Assembly (NCBI GenBank): GCA_034509735.1
Contig: JACGWO010000003.1
Coordinates: 38,238,873 to 38,302,872, forward strand
Origin: Sesamum alatum
Lineage: Eukaryota; Streptophyta; Magnoliopsida; Lamiales; Pedaliaceae
Length of the DNA: 64,000 nt
Direction: 5' to 3'
In this document: positions 37,846 through 49,850 of the stretch, piece by piece
How positions within the stretch are numbered: the stretch's first letter is position 1
Layout of the letters: each line of letters begins with the position of its first letter
The notes under the pieces: model-generated
What the model saw: the letters and a program-made list of their open reading frames with translations, nothing else
Told to the model about the DNA's origin: nothing
Databases searched by the model: none
Program-made: the position numbers and the translations under genes

Positions 37846-38059
37846 AGAATAAGTTGGGAGTTCTTACTGTTTTCTTTCTCCATCTAAATGAGTTTATAAG
37901 TTCTCGCATTCTCATTTTTGGATCTTATAAGTATATTTCTTGAAAAATTTACTAAACACTTTATAATATTTTATAAGCTCCAGCTCATCTTATAAGCTCA
38001 CCCCAAAGACTTTTCTAATTTTTATATTTAAAAAAATAAAAAATAATAATTAGTGCAGG

Positions 38060-39780
38060 TGTTTTGGAGAAAATTGTAATTTTGGTACCATAATTTTGAA
38101 TATCTTGCAATATTATACAAATAATTCAAAAAATAAATTGAAATGATAATGTAGAAATAGAAAGTTTCCATTTTTGGTACCAACATTAGATTTCTAACGA
38201 CAAGATCACGTACACTTTGGAGGAAAATGGGAGGATCCAAGCTTATTTTAAAAATAAGCTTGGGTGATCTCCCATTTCTCCCCTAAACAGCAAAATACTA
38301 TTTTTTTGCCGGCTTTTGCTGCATGACCTAACGACCACGAGCAGCACACTTAGTCTTTTTGTTATAAATCTAAAGGTGGTACCAGAAATGCAAAATTTTT
38401 GTTCTACAATATCATTTCAAACTATTTTTCAAATCACGGTATGATGAGTCTCCAAAATGTCATGGTTGTATTGTGTTTTTAACCTGCTTTTTGACACTAA
38501 ATGATTCTTAACCATGTGAAATGTGGTGTTCACAGCTAAAGAAGGACTTTTGGAAGCATAAATGAAGCAATGAAGTAAAACAAGAGGAAAAGCTCAACAA
38601 AAATCCTGGAAAGAAAAATGGGAGACAAAATTGAAAGTTTGACTAGATGTGCCCACGTCTAACGATGCAGAGAAACCAGCGAAAGGAAGGAAAAATGATC
38701 AAGTTTTCCCAACTGAAAAGGCTGAACTTCTCGAGTTTTACAAGTCCTTCCTTCCGTAGGAGTCATATTTTGGGTCAACAACCCTACTTGGATAGGAATT
38801 AGAATTATATTAGGAGTCTATCTTTTGGTATCCAAGTTTATTAGGATTTTAACTAGTATAAATAGAGGATGTAATTGAAGACATAGCCATTTATTATTCT
38901 CTGCATTTATAAATTCTCTCTTTCTTTTATGTGTTCTTTCAAAAGCATGTTAGGCTAGTTCCTTTATTTTTCGGTTGAAGTTACGGTGATTGTTTGATTC
39001 ACGCATGTTGTGAGATCTAATTTATGCTTCATACTTTCGTTCATGTAGATATTTGTGTTGTTCTCTGTGCTTTTATCACGAATAATCTGATTTATGAATG
39101 AGAAGGCCAATTGTTTATTGTGAAGAATATTCGCCTAACTAATTAGATTTGCAAATCTGTAATTGTTTGTTAGTCTGATACTTAGTGGAAACGCAACATA
39201 ATTTATCATATCGTAGTGGTCGGTTATGTTGTGGGGAATGCACAATCTAGCCTAAATGAATCCTCGTAGGAATTTGTTGGTTAGAATTAGGCTTTTCTAA
39301 TTGTTAATGATGTTGATAGATTAAATCTTGAGGACGTTCCCAGAGTTATCTATTGATTAGGAAATTAGCCACGGATGTTCCTTGGTTAACGACACGGTAA
39401 GGAAAGGTGAGGTCGTTAGGTTGAACCAATGGCCATAATTACTTTATCTATTTTGTATGATTGTCATCTTTACATCTATGATCAACCGCGGAATCGAACA
39501 TGAACCTATCTTCAACTGAAAATCTCTTCTCATATTTCGTTCACCATTTCGAATTTATCTCGTAGTTAATTAGTATTTTTCCATCAAAAACACCCCCCTC
39601 ATTTATTTTGCTTTCGCTCGAAGGAATTAATTTATAACCAATCTCTATGAATCGACCCTACTCACTAGTTGTGCAAGTTTTTATGTAGGGTTATTTTTGA
39701 TAGATTCGACACTCATCACGGTACTTATATTACAAGTTATTCTAAATTATAATACTGAAAACACAATTTTCTCGTGTGTC
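38060..39780. mobile_element. foldback element, interrupted by a solo LTR
   Basis: The left arm 38067-38198 (GAGAAAATTGTAATTTT ... GAAATGATAATGTAGAA ... TTGGTACCAACATTAGATTT) is mirrored by 38361-38441 plus 39724-39774. The right arm can only be read by skipping 38442-39723. The centre holds a second inverted repeat, GGATCCAAGCTTATTTT / AAAAATAAGCTTGGGTGATC (about 38232-38272). Confidence 0.7.
38442..39718 (+). mobile_element. solo LTR (1277 bp), TSD CGGTA
   Basis: Starts TGATGAGT and ends ACTCATCA, the inverted TG..CA termini of an LTR. Both flanks are CGGTA (38437-38441 and 39719-39723). A promoter-like TATAAATAGAGG lies at about 38859. No internal retrotransposon genes, primer site or second LTR lie nearby, so it is the product of LTR-LTR recombination. 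The 3' text (ATCGACCCTACTCACTAG ... GATTCGACACTCATCA) resembles LTR ends I associate with Ty3/gypsy elements of plants. That lineage is a guess. Confidence 0.85.
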
Positions 39781-41207
39781 TCAAGTTGAAATATGTCAGT
39801 CGAATCGGGTACAACCCATCGCCAATAAATATATCCGTTTCTCCCCATAATCATCAACGCACGACGCTGCGGCCCAAGTGGTTAATTGCCCACTCTCCAA
39901 AAGGTATGGAAAATGGGTCAAACTCATGGGCCCCCCAAATGACAAATCGGGTTGGAATGCACAAATAATTTCAAAATAAAGCTGGTTTGCATAGACTACA
40001 ATTGGATTTTACAATAAATAAAATCATATTTAAATTATTATAGTCGAAAATGTATTAAATACAATGAGTTTAATGCAATTTACCCCCATAATATTATAAA
40101 TGAACAAATTATCCACTATAAAAAAAACAAACATAAATTACTTCATTTAAAAATATATATAAAAATAAATTACTATTCATCTACAATATCACAGGCAGTT
40201 ATTGGCGTTTTTCTCCATTGGGGTGGTCGGGGAGGAAGATCTCAAAAGAAGTATGAATATCATTATAAGAAAATATAATATTAATGACAGAATATATGTC
40301 AAAAATATCAAAATTATCACTTTTAGCAAGTATTTAGCATTCATAATTCTTTTTTTGTCACAATATAATTTTAAGAAAAAATTAATAGCAACAAGTATTT
40401 TGTTTTAAATTGTTAGTGGTGATAATTATCTACACATGTATAATGATAACTCAATGGCGATTATTTTAATATTAATGAGTTTGTCTCTGTATATCATTAT
40501 TACCTCATTTTCTACTCATGTAAAATTAATTCTTAATATGTATATATTTCCGTCAATCACCAATCCGACCAGATTTGCCCATGTAAACATAGGTCATCAA
40601 GTGATCAAATTGAATGTGTGGGGTCTTTTTCGTAACGTGGAAGGTATTTTTTGCAATATTCTTTTATTTTTTTTAATAATTTTTAACAGATTATAAGATT
40701 AATTTTCAAATTCTATAAAATATAAAGTCAAGTACTAAATAATTTTAAATAATGTGACTAATTTTGCAATTTTGGCTCACATGTTATCGTGGATGGGAAA
40801 TTTTTTATCCGAATTAGGTTTGGCGAATTAAATCTATCATAAAGCAAGTATGATAGACTTGCTATATGATTGGTCACTTTCCTTAAAATGTACACTAATT
40901 ACACGTTAAGATCGATCATGCGATAAATTTATTACACTTGACATATAATTAGATTAAATTTGACTGAGTCGGCCGAAAGATGTTGGTGCGACACATAGAC
41001 GTTTCACGGGAAGCAAACATGTGGCTCACTCATAATACTCCAACGGCTTTAAGACAAATCTGAACCTAAGTATATTCTAGATTTTTTTATTTTTTATTTT
41101 GGTAGTAATTCCATCCACTCATCATCAGAATCAGATCATAATAGGATAAGCATCTTTATTTTATTTCTCACGAAATAAAGTAGCAATCACATCGACAAAA
41201 GCTGGAA
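39781..41207. other. intergenic; family E repeat inside
   Basis: AT-rich. An inverted copy of family E lies at about 40818-40960. Short open frames at 40202 and 40436 have no recognisable content. Confidence 0.4.
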
Positions 41208-41497
41208 CCAACATATAAATATATATTTACAGTCCTGATATATAATCTATTTATGCAAATTACTCTTATCTTTTGCATAATTACAAAAACCACTTTTGAT
41301 AGTAAAAAAATAGGGGTAGTTTTTGTAATAATGTCGATACTTTTAAAGGATGTAATTGTAATTTTCTAAAAAAAAAGGGTGGTTTGTGTAAATGATGCTT
41401 ACATTTTCAATGGGTGTATGTGTAATTACTCAAAAGACATGAGTATTTTGTATAAACAGACCATAGATTAGGGAGTGTGAATGTAATTATCCCTAAA
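41208..41497. mobile_element. MITE-like family Z, copy 1
   Basis: Inverted theme: TTTACAGTCCTGATATATAA / TATGCAAATTACTC at the left and TTTTGTATAAACAGACCATA / GAATGTAATTATCCC at the right. The relatives at 42512 and 53393 carry the same words in the same order. Confidence 0.5.
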
Positions 41498-41571
41498 TAT
41501 ATATACCTCCTTCAACATTTCCATCACATTAATTCATAGACCATTAACAAAAAAGAAAAATTATTCAAATC

Positions 41572-41712
41572 AGGCTGATCAAATCAAACTTATTGTATAG
41601 TAAGTGTATCACATTCATTATATGATTATCTGAAACTGTATATTAAACACACGACAAGTATACTACAGTTATCATATAATTGATTTCAAAACTCGATCCA
41701 AATTAGAATTTC
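41572..41712. repeat. interspersed repeat family E, copy 3
   Basis: ATAGTAAGTGTATCACATTC and ACGACAAGTATACTACAGTT are two internally repeated forms of the family E core. Confidence 0.4.
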
Positions 41713-41966
41713 CCAAGAAGGTATAAGTGACCACATCACCAGGTCTCTTCTAATCATACACCATAATCATAATTTTAGTTCCAAAATCTTAATTAGTCAT
41801 CACATGTATACTGTCCTACGTTAATAATAGATGAGCAAAAACTAACATATAATTAATACTGATTAATTGATATACGATTCAACTATATCTTGATTTGATT
41901 CTTCCTAATCCAATAAAGATGGTATCTCAATAAAATCCAAAACACAAACATATATATATATATATA

Positions 41967-42247
41967 TACTAGATACAGTGACACATCGTTCCTGCGTGTA
42001 TATAATAAATCTTTTTTGCGCTTTAAAATGTATTATTATTATAAATAAAAGCAAAATATAAACCATTACATCATATTAAAAAATAAAAAATAAAAAAATT
42101 AATTTATCAATTAGTGAAACTTTGAAAGTTAAATAAGTTGGTTATATTATTGGCTGAAGGATATTTTTGACCTCACAAAAACTGGTGTAGCGGTGTAATT
42201 AACCGTTGTTTGTGAGTGTGGAGGGGGTTTTCTTTATATAATAACTA
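41967..42247. repeat. interspersed repeat family D, copy 2
   Basis: Starts ACTAGATACAGTGACACATC and ends TTTTCTTTATATAATAACTAG. It is followed directly by copy 3 in the same orientation. Confidence 0.55.
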
Positions 42248-42445
42248 GTCGCCGTGGCACGCCGTCCCTGCGTGCATATGAAATATATATATATATAAAT
42301 CAATAAATTACATTTGAAAAAGAAATAAAGAAAGAAAAGAAAACTAACTTTAGGGTATTATCGGCAAAATCAGAAAATTGATATAGCGGTGTCATAAACA
42401 GTCATTTGTGAGTGATAGAGGCCTTTCCTTTATATATTAGTATAG
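42245..42445. repeat. interspersed repeat family D, copy 3
   Basis: Starts CTAGTCGCCGTGGCACGCCG and ends CCTTTATATATTAGTATAG. It shares ACTAACTTTAGGGTATTAT with copy 1. Confidence 0.6.
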
Positions 42446-42511
42446 ATAGGTGTCTGTTTTCTCACTACTAATGGCAGCAAAACCTAGAGCATAAATATAT
42501 AAATTTGGAAT

Positions 42512-42765
42512 AATTATATTTACGTTCTTGATCTATGGTCTGTTTATACAAATTATCCCTGCCCTTTAGATAATTACACATACATTCACCAGAAACTTCA
42601 ATATTATTTACAAATCACCCTTTTTTTTTTTGAAAAATATACGTAAACCCCCAAAACTGTCAATATTATTCTACAAACTATCCTTATTTTTTGTTGTCAA
42701 ACACGATTTCAGTAAATATGAAAAAAAAAGGTCAGGGGTGTAAATACAATTATGCCTATAAATTA
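42512..42765. mobile_element. MITE-like family Z, copy 2
   Basis: Contains TTGATCTATGGTCTGTTTAT, ACAAATTATCCCTG, AATTACACATACATTCACC and CAATATTATTCTACAAACTA, ending GGTGTAAATACAATTATG. Confidence 0.5.
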
Positions 42766-43329
42766 AACTAAGGTTTCTTCTTAAACTTTTGTAGAAATAT
42801 AGGAGGTTGTAAGAACCTTGAAGAAGGCTAATCTCCCATCACTTCCTTTTTTTTTTTTTTTTTTTTTAAGGTATAGTTAATTATGTGAGGAGGGGGGCAT
42901 TATTATTATGGGGGACAAAACGCCGACTTTACATGGAAATTCATCCAAACATACCAAATTATCATGTTTTTGGCGTTTTCCTAAGAGATCATGACATGAT
43001 TTAATCTAGACATGAAGGATCATGTCCTTTCCCTTATACCTAATTATCTTTCCATTAATGAAATTTAGACATATATATACAGGAATTGTGCATACGAGGA
43101 TGTTTGTGGTATGTATGATTCATGGTTACGTACGATGTATTAAGAGATTTGGATTAGGATCATCAAATTAAACATTTTAATCATTCTTGTTAATTAACAG
43201 TTTCATCAATGAGAAAGTGTTGTGCCAAACGGACATATATATATATATATTATAGGAGTGATGATTATATGATTATATTAATATTTTAATAAATTGAGCA
43301 ATTAAGTAATATATCAATTCGATCAATAC
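42766..43329. other. intergenic, 22-bp poly-T tract
   Basis: A poly-T run spans 42847-42868 and a (TA)n run lies near 43232-43250. No gene. Confidence 0.4.
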
Positions 43330-43470
43330 AACTAAATATTAGAAAATAAATTATAATAAATCCACATAAAGTGAGAAAAACACTCCGACGTTTGGTTAGA
43401 CTCGAATCCATGACCTCAAACAAGCTCGTGACACCTCAACCCTAAAAACTGGGCTAAGACATCATCAGAT
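43330..43470 (-). repeat. SINE-like repeat, family 2, copy 2
   Basis: On the minus strand, TCTTAGCCCAGTTTTTAGGG and the box-B-like GGATTCGAGTCTAACC are followed by TCTCACTTTATGTGGATTTA, as in copy 1 at 24490. Confidence 0.4.
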
Positions 43471-43545
43471 AAATACGTATTATGAAATGTTGAAAATTGA
43501 TTTTTTGACTGCATAAATATTATAATTATACGTATTATGATAAGC

Positions 43546-43821
43546 CACTACAAGAAAATAGCTAATTAGCAACGAAAAAATTTGTTGTTGACATCAACGT
43601 CGAGCTAATTAGCAAGTAAAATTATCGTTGCTAATCTACACTACTTAATATATATTTTAAACAATTCGTTGCTAACTTTGTTAGCAAGTAAATTTTCGTT
43701 GCTAAATACATTAGCAAGTATATTTCTTATATTACAAAATACATTAACAACAAAAATTTTACTTTCTAATTAGCTCAAAGCTGATCCTTTTCCGTTGCTA
43801 TTGAGCGTTTTTCTTGTAGTG
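43546..43821. mobile_element. CACTA-type MITE, 276 bp, TSD AGC
   Basis: Clear ends CACTACAAGAAAATAGC and GTTTTTCTTGTAGTG, with AGC on both sides (43543-43545 and 43822-43824). Inside, TTAGCAAGTAAA / TTCGTTGCTAA words repeat several times in both orientations. Confidence 0.85.
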
Positions 43822-44000
43822 AGCGTTCACAGACATAGTAGTAAAATAAATTATTTTAATTACCATTTTGCCCTTTAATATCGATTAATATCTATAAGAT
43901 CACGCAAAAAATAGTAAATAGTTTTAACCAATCAACTAAATACATACATAATTAAGATATAGATTTAGCCTATCAAATAAACATATATTTATTTTGTGGG

Positions 44001-44012
44001 CTTATTTAATAA

Positions 44013-44061
<49 letters not shown>

Positions 44062-44535
44062 TGATAAGAAATAATAAATTTAGTGCAAGTCGAACTTACA
44101 GAGTTTGACTTGTCAAATTTTTTTCTTAAATTTTTATATAAAAGTCAATTCGGCTTCTTCTGAAGTAGAACTTACAGAGTTCGGCTTCAGAGTCGAACTC
44201 CGTGAATAAATAAAATAATAAATAAATATAATTAGTTAAATATATAATTATAATTATTAAATTATTAATAATAATTTTTAAATTATAATTGTAATTATAA
44301 TATTTTTAAAATGACTTAGCGGCTAATTTTAGCAATTTCATTATTGTATTTTTTTATGCAAATTTTAAATTTATTAAGGAATATAATTAGGTAAATTTAT
44401 AATTATAATTATTAAATTATTAAAAATAATTTTTAAATTTTTAAATTTTATTTTTAATAAAAAAGCCAAACTCACAGAGTTCAAATTGTACTAAATTTAT
44501 TATTCCTTATAATTTAATATTATTTTATTAAATGT
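44001..44535. mobile_element. foldback MITE with expanded AAT microsatellite
   Basis: The left arm (TTATTTAATAAAATAATA ... AATAATAAATTTAGTGCAAG ... CTTACAGAGTTTG) is mirrored at 44455-44535 (CTCACAGAGTTCAAATTGTA ... TTATTAAATGTG). The left arm alone carries (ATA)n at 44013-44059. ACAGAGTTCGGCTT recurs in the centre. Confidence 0.65.
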
Positions 44536-45025
44536 GCCGAATTTTATGTTTTTTTCTCTCTATATATACACACAAAACAAAAGTGAATAAATGCTAATCC
44601 CAAGTCATTTTCCTAGCTAGAAATCTAGTATCACATGGCACCCAACCCTAGCTAGTGATGGATGCATGAACTTTAAATTATGGCGATCTACATATTTAGT
44701 ATATATATATATATATGTATAAATCAGGATCAATAAATGATCTTTTATTACATATTTGTGTCACACCTACTTATATATTGTATGCAATTTCATACCTTAT
44801 TATCTAACTTAACTATATATATTTTTTAATTTAAAAGAAAAATTCGTGCCAATCAATTAATAATGTAACATTAATATGTGATATAAAAATACGACAAAAA
44901 AAACTACACTGAAGAATCCCACGTAAAACAACAGTCATCAATAACTATATATGTTGCCACGTCACAATTAGTTAACCGAAGGAAAATTGGTGAAAAATGT
45001 TGGGTTCACATTAGAACAACAAGAT
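44536..45025. other. intergenic, nothing recognised
   Basis: AT-rich with a (TA)n run near 44700-44716. No gene. Confidence 0.4.
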
Positions 45026-45033
45026 TTATTAAT

Positions 45034-45463
45034 AGGTGAATTACAGTTACCTCTTTGAGATTTGACATAATTATAAATATCTACTCGTAGTTTGAAAAAT
45101 TATAAATACCCCATTGAGTTTTGTAACCATCTAACAAATAACTCATTTTCATCTATTTTTATGGGTGAACTGACCAAAATGCCCTTATACACTAAATTAT
45201 TTTTTATTTAATTCTTAAAAAAAAAAATTGGACTACAATGTGCAGGGAGAGATTTCTTAAGTTTTTTACATATAGGAGCAATAATGTAATTTGCCTCGGC
45301 TGATTTTTCTACAATGTTAATAAAAAAATCCAAGGGCAAAATAGTCAATTTTAGGCTTTCGGTTAAAAATTGCCAACCTCATAAGGGTATTTATAATTTT
45401 TCAAATAACGAGGAGATATTTGTAATTATGTGAGACATCAGGAAAAGTGAATGGAATTTAGCC
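45034..45463. mobile_element. MULE-type MITE, family A, copy 3 (430 bp)
   Basis: Ends AGGTGAATTACAGTTACC and GGAATTTAGCC are diverged family A termini. TTATTAAT flanks both sides (45026-45033 and 45464-45471). Internal GGTGAACTGACCAAAATGCC is shared with copy 1. Confidence 0.75.
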
Positions 45464-45888
45464 TTATTAATACATACATTACAAGAATGCCACACACATG
45501 GGATGGTTATGGGCTATGATGACACAAATGTGTGTGTGTGTGTGTGAGAGAGATATTGGATGATGCTAGTGTCCATGTTTTTCTCACATGGCTCTGCCTA
45601 AATTCGGAGTGCAGCCATCTCTGTTTCCCTTTCCACCCCAATATTGTTAATTTTGACCAATTTCAACTCTTTGTTCATCCCATGTTTCAACACCAACATG
45701 TTACTTACAATTCTTCTTGTCTTGTTTATGTATTTTGTCCACTGCTGCTTGCTATGCTATGTATGTAGTTTTATTGTTCTGACCTTGTTCTTGCTATCAT
45801 CAACAGGACCACTTACATTCATGGGTCTTCATTCACCGCTTACGGACTCGGTTTCAGTTCCGTTGGATGTGTGGGTATTGTTATTTTA
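45464..45888. other. short non-repeat segment, TG microsatellite
   Basis: (TG)n at 45529-45546 is followed by GA units. Open frames of about 80 codons run rightward (45532, 45644) but lack any family pattern. The segment is sandwiched between two family A MITEs. Confidence 0.4.
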
Positions 45889-46314
45889 GGGTAAATAATA
45901 GTTATTTTTTCTGAAATTTGATATAAGTACAAATGTCTTCTTGTTGATTGGAAGATTATAAGTACCTCCCTCATTTAAACATCGTCTAACAACGAGCTCA
46001 TTCCATTAGCTTTCATTATGTTTTCATCGAAATTTTGTAGTGAACTGACCAAAATGTCCTTTCGGATTATGAATAATATTTTTGTCGACTAATATGCCCT
46101 ATTATGGATTATTTACTTTACCCACCCTCAGATTTTCTTTACAGATTCTTAAATATATACTTTTAAAAACCAGCAAGGGTAAAATAGTAATTTTCTCCTC
46201 ACCCTCTTGGGACTACATAATTATTTTTAATTTGAGGAAGTATTTATAATTTCTCAAACAATAAGGGATATTCGTAATTATACCAAATCTTAGAGAAATA
46301 GCTGTAATTTACCC
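45889..46314. mobile_element. MULE-type MITE, family A, copy 4 (426 bp)
   Basis: Ends GGGTAAATAATAGTTATT and AATAGCTGTAATTTACCC. The interior AGTGAACTGACCAAAATGTC is family A. The 9-bp flanks match at only about 5 positions, so it is the oldest copy. Confidence 0.65.
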
Positions 46315-46435
46315 ACTGATTTATTTATATGGATACTTGTGTTATTTCATTGTGTTTCCCTAGAAACAATGAATCATTCCCTGCATTCAAAGAAATACAA
46401 CTTAAAGATCGTAGCAATTCAATAAAAAAACTTAA

Positions 46436-46614
46436 ATTCTGACTACGGTTGATTAACATCTATCATGGTCTTAATTATGACCAGTGTTTTAACCTCGTTC
46501 GCAAAAGCAGCATTAATAGTCTTTATGTAGTCATGATTAATTAGAATTCTCTCATGATCTTCTACTTTTAACCATGACAATTAACCATAGTAAAAAATCA
46601 TACATATTTCTTCT
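46436..46614. mobile_element. CACTA-type MITE remnant
   Basis: CATACATATTTCTTCTGGTA at the right is the complement of the start of the copy at 36038. TTATGACCAGTGTTTTAACC matches its interior. The left end is unclear. Confidence 0.45.
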
Positions 46615-49369
46615 GGTATTTGTTGGCATATCGATTAACGAAGAACACAGTGAATTACTGAAAGATACATTGATGTAATAATATAATTATCGCGATCAAG
46701 AAAAAGAAGAGCAGGACCACATATGGTCCGGACATGAATGCACAAATTAAATGCCTCTTCTCTCATACCATAATGCAAGAATTAGAGCTTAGAATTGAAG
46801 TGAGGACCATTTGTACGAAAGCTTCCAATTCCCAGCTAGCTATGTTTTGGTTCATTGGCTAACAGAGACGTATACACTCTTCTAAACATTCCAACCCCAA
46901 ACAGAGTATGCGTAGTTGATTTTTCTTAGTTGGTTTTGTGGGATGTAAAGTGACAAGAATTGACAAGATACAGAGACCTTCCTAACTTGTTTTTGGGATT
47001 AATCTTCATCGTCCATTAGGTCGGGTGGCCGGTCGATGGCTTGTCTGTCCATGCAGTTATGAGCATGCTTGACTGCGTCGTGAGATGACAGGTGATGAAT
47101 GATGTATGTTTGTAAGGGCTTGTTTGAACGTGTTTGTTGTTGCTTGTTGCTGTTTGTGATGCCTAAACGTGGTAAATAAGAGAGGGTCTCTGTTGAGTAT
47201 CTGGAGTACTTGTTCGAAGTGTTTTGGAACTAATATCGATCGAGGTCGTATGTATTTTGTGGTCATCTGGGTCACAGGAAATAGACTTGAAATCAATATA
47301 ACACGTTAGACGTGTAAATTACTGTGAAGTCACTGGTCAATTAAAGAAAACGGAATCTAAACAGTCAAAAAGCATACATGAATGCTCTGCTTGGCACTAT
47401 TTATAGGTAGCGCCTAGTGTATGGAGTCCACTTAGATGTTTTTGGATGGTGTAGCGTGTTACGCTTTCAAAAGCTCAGAATTAGGGTCTTCGGGGCCAAC
47501 TGAATTGACTCAGTTCGACCTGCTATAAAAAGACGTGGACTTTATCCTATTTAGATAATCTGAATATTTCACTGCTTTTACTCATATCAAACCTGGAATT
47601 ACCAAAATTGTTTACAGTCATTGGGGTAGTCCAAAAGAAAAAGAAAAAAAAATAAAATTCTTGGAATCAAGTTTAACACAAGTCTTTTAATGGGAGATGG
47701 TTATTTCCAAGCAATATAAAAGTAATAAATGGCATAATTTGTCATTATCAGTGTACTAGTGTTTAAAATATGTTGATCACGTGAATTTAAAAATATGAAG
47801 TATACGTGTATATATGCCTTTTAAACTTATAATCATACAATTCGATTATACTTCTAACTTCTTCATGTGTGTGTTTTTTTTTATCTTATTTATGACTTTA
47901 CTGATTTAAATATCCAAGAACTATGATCAAATCATTGTCGATGTTGTTCTTACATATACAGAAAGCCCATTTAATCATCCCCAAATTCGGACACACAACG
48001 GTACGAATTTCTTTTCTATGTTTGAAAACCCTAAATCTAGACAAAGAGGCTTAGAAGTAAATAGTTGTATTTTCTCCTTAAGGAATTTCATGTATTAATA
48101 ATTAGCTGTAAAATTAGGACATTCAAGTTGCACTAAGGAGATAAGAACAACTGAACAAGGTGTGTTGTTTGTGTGATTGATGACAAGTTCTTCCTTCTGT
48201 ACACTTGTCTTCTACACTTTTTCTACTTCATACATTTCCTTAATATAATTGAGGAAAAATTATAATTTTAGTCCTATAAGTACACAAGTATAAGTGATAA
48301 TTTTAGTTTTGTTAAAATCGATTTTGGTAATTTAATTCTGTAATTAAAAAAAATAGCAATTTAAAGAAAATTCTGGCCAGAAATTCACATATTGGCTGAA
48401 AATGCCCAAATTAGCGTATTTCGTGGACAACGCATGCAGTAATATTTGGAAGAAAAAAAAAAAGAAAATTTATTATATAAAATCAAAGACTTGTGAGAGA
48501 AAGGGGAAAAAAATAGGAAAATTTGGACGGAATTCTCCAGAACAATTTTTAAATATTTGTTATTTTATCAACAAGTTGTCGCATTGATATATAATTTGAA
48601 CTTATGGCTTAAAACTGCAAAAAATTATATATATATATATAATACACTCTTATTAATTTAATTTTAACTAAAAACTGATAAGTACTTAAAAAAATATTTT
48701 TTTTAAACACTCATTTTTTATAATTTTCTTTTCCCCTACTTTTCGTGGTCTTTTAGTTGACTTCTTAATTAAATACTTCAATTCTTAAAAAAGAAAAAGG
48801 CTCCAAGACCCAGTTTAGAGTTTACCCTCACCAACACTTAAAACTATTTTTCTCTTGATTTTAATATGGTTATTAATTTAATTGAATTTATAAATAAATT
48901 GATCCACATACATTTTAGAGTACCCTCCACCCAAAAATAATAAGGACTAAATCCATGCAAATATTTAAGAATATCAGGAATTAAAAAGAATCATTTGACC
49001 TAATTACTAACTAACAATATTATTTCTCAACAACTTTAGGTTATACCATTTTTTACTTGTTTCTTCCTATTTTTTTTTTTTTTTTTGGTTAAAAAAAAAA
49101 GAAAGAATGAGTGATGTTGTGATAAGTGGTAGTTGTGTATTAGGAAGTCAAGACAAGTTGAATTCTTTATCTTTAGGACAATTAATGTCCCGTTGTGATG
49201 TTAATGAGGACGATAATTTGTCTTCTAAGTTACAATGAGTTACAATCTCAAATAGTAATACTACAAACTTTGAGAACAATGAACTAAATAATATTTCGAA
49301 ATGTGCATTGAACAAACATATCCATTGAAAAAAATGTTTGTAAAATATTCGACTTTTCATCCAAATGGA
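46615..49369. other. intergenic, nothing recognised
   Basis: Slightly higher GC at 46.9-47.5 kb, where CACTATTTATAGGTAG (about 47395) looks promoter-like and could be part of an old LTR. Otherwise AT-rich with no gene or RNA signature. Confidence 0.35.
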
Positions 49370-49850
49370 CACATTATTTTATCAAAGGGCATACAATTGT
49401 ACCAGAATAGACACATTATTTTAAATGATAATTACGCCTCCCTTGAGGTTTAGTGTAATTATACGTAGACCCTCTGTGATTTGAAAATTACATCTAGTAC
49501 CCATAAGGTTTGTTTGTGTTTAACAAATATATACACCATTAGTGAAAATTCACTTAATTTGCTGATATTAGCAAAAAATTGAATAAAAAACCATATTTAC
49601 GCTCGGTATTAACAAAGAGAAATTTATTTCGGTGAAGTTTGGCTAACGAATGAATTTATTTGTTAGAAGAAAACAAACATCAGGAGTGCTAAGTGTAATT
49701 TTTCATACTACAGAGGTTTACATATAATTACCGAACCTCAGGGAAGACCAATGTAATTATCACCGATTTTAACAAATGGCATACCATTACATCAAAATAA
49801 ACACATCATTTCAACTGAAAGACACACAACTTCAGTAATCCATACATATT
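49370..49850. repeat. short tandem motif interrupted by a family B MITE
   Basis: Units with ACACATTATTTTATCAAAGG / GCATACAATTGTACCAGAAT lie left of 49428. Related units (TTTTAACAAATGGCATACCA, ACACATCATTTCAACTGAAA) continue right of 49770. Confidence 0.5.
49428..49771. mobile_element. MITE family B, copy 2
   Basis: Ends TGATAATTACGCCTCCC and GACCAATGTAATTATCACC are inverted repeats. The interior has AATTCACTTAATTTGCTGAT as in the copy at 56518. ATTTTAA flanks both sides, inside the tandem motif. Confidence 0.6.

Noticed and set aside
43546..44535. CRISPR-like array from repeated TTGCTAA or ATA units
   Set aside because: This is a plant nuclear sequence, and the repeats are MITE-internal words and a microsatellite without spacers.
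45532..45889. Hydrophobic open frames with apparent membrane segments
   Set aside because: Cysteine- and phenylalanine-rich translation of T-rich DNA between two MITEs, with no start context or homologue recognised.
46680..47000. Possible microRNA precursor around GGACCACATATGGTCC and TTGACAAGATACAGAGAC
   Set aside because: The first is a perfect short palindrome and the second only loosely resembles miR156/157. No matching star arm was found.
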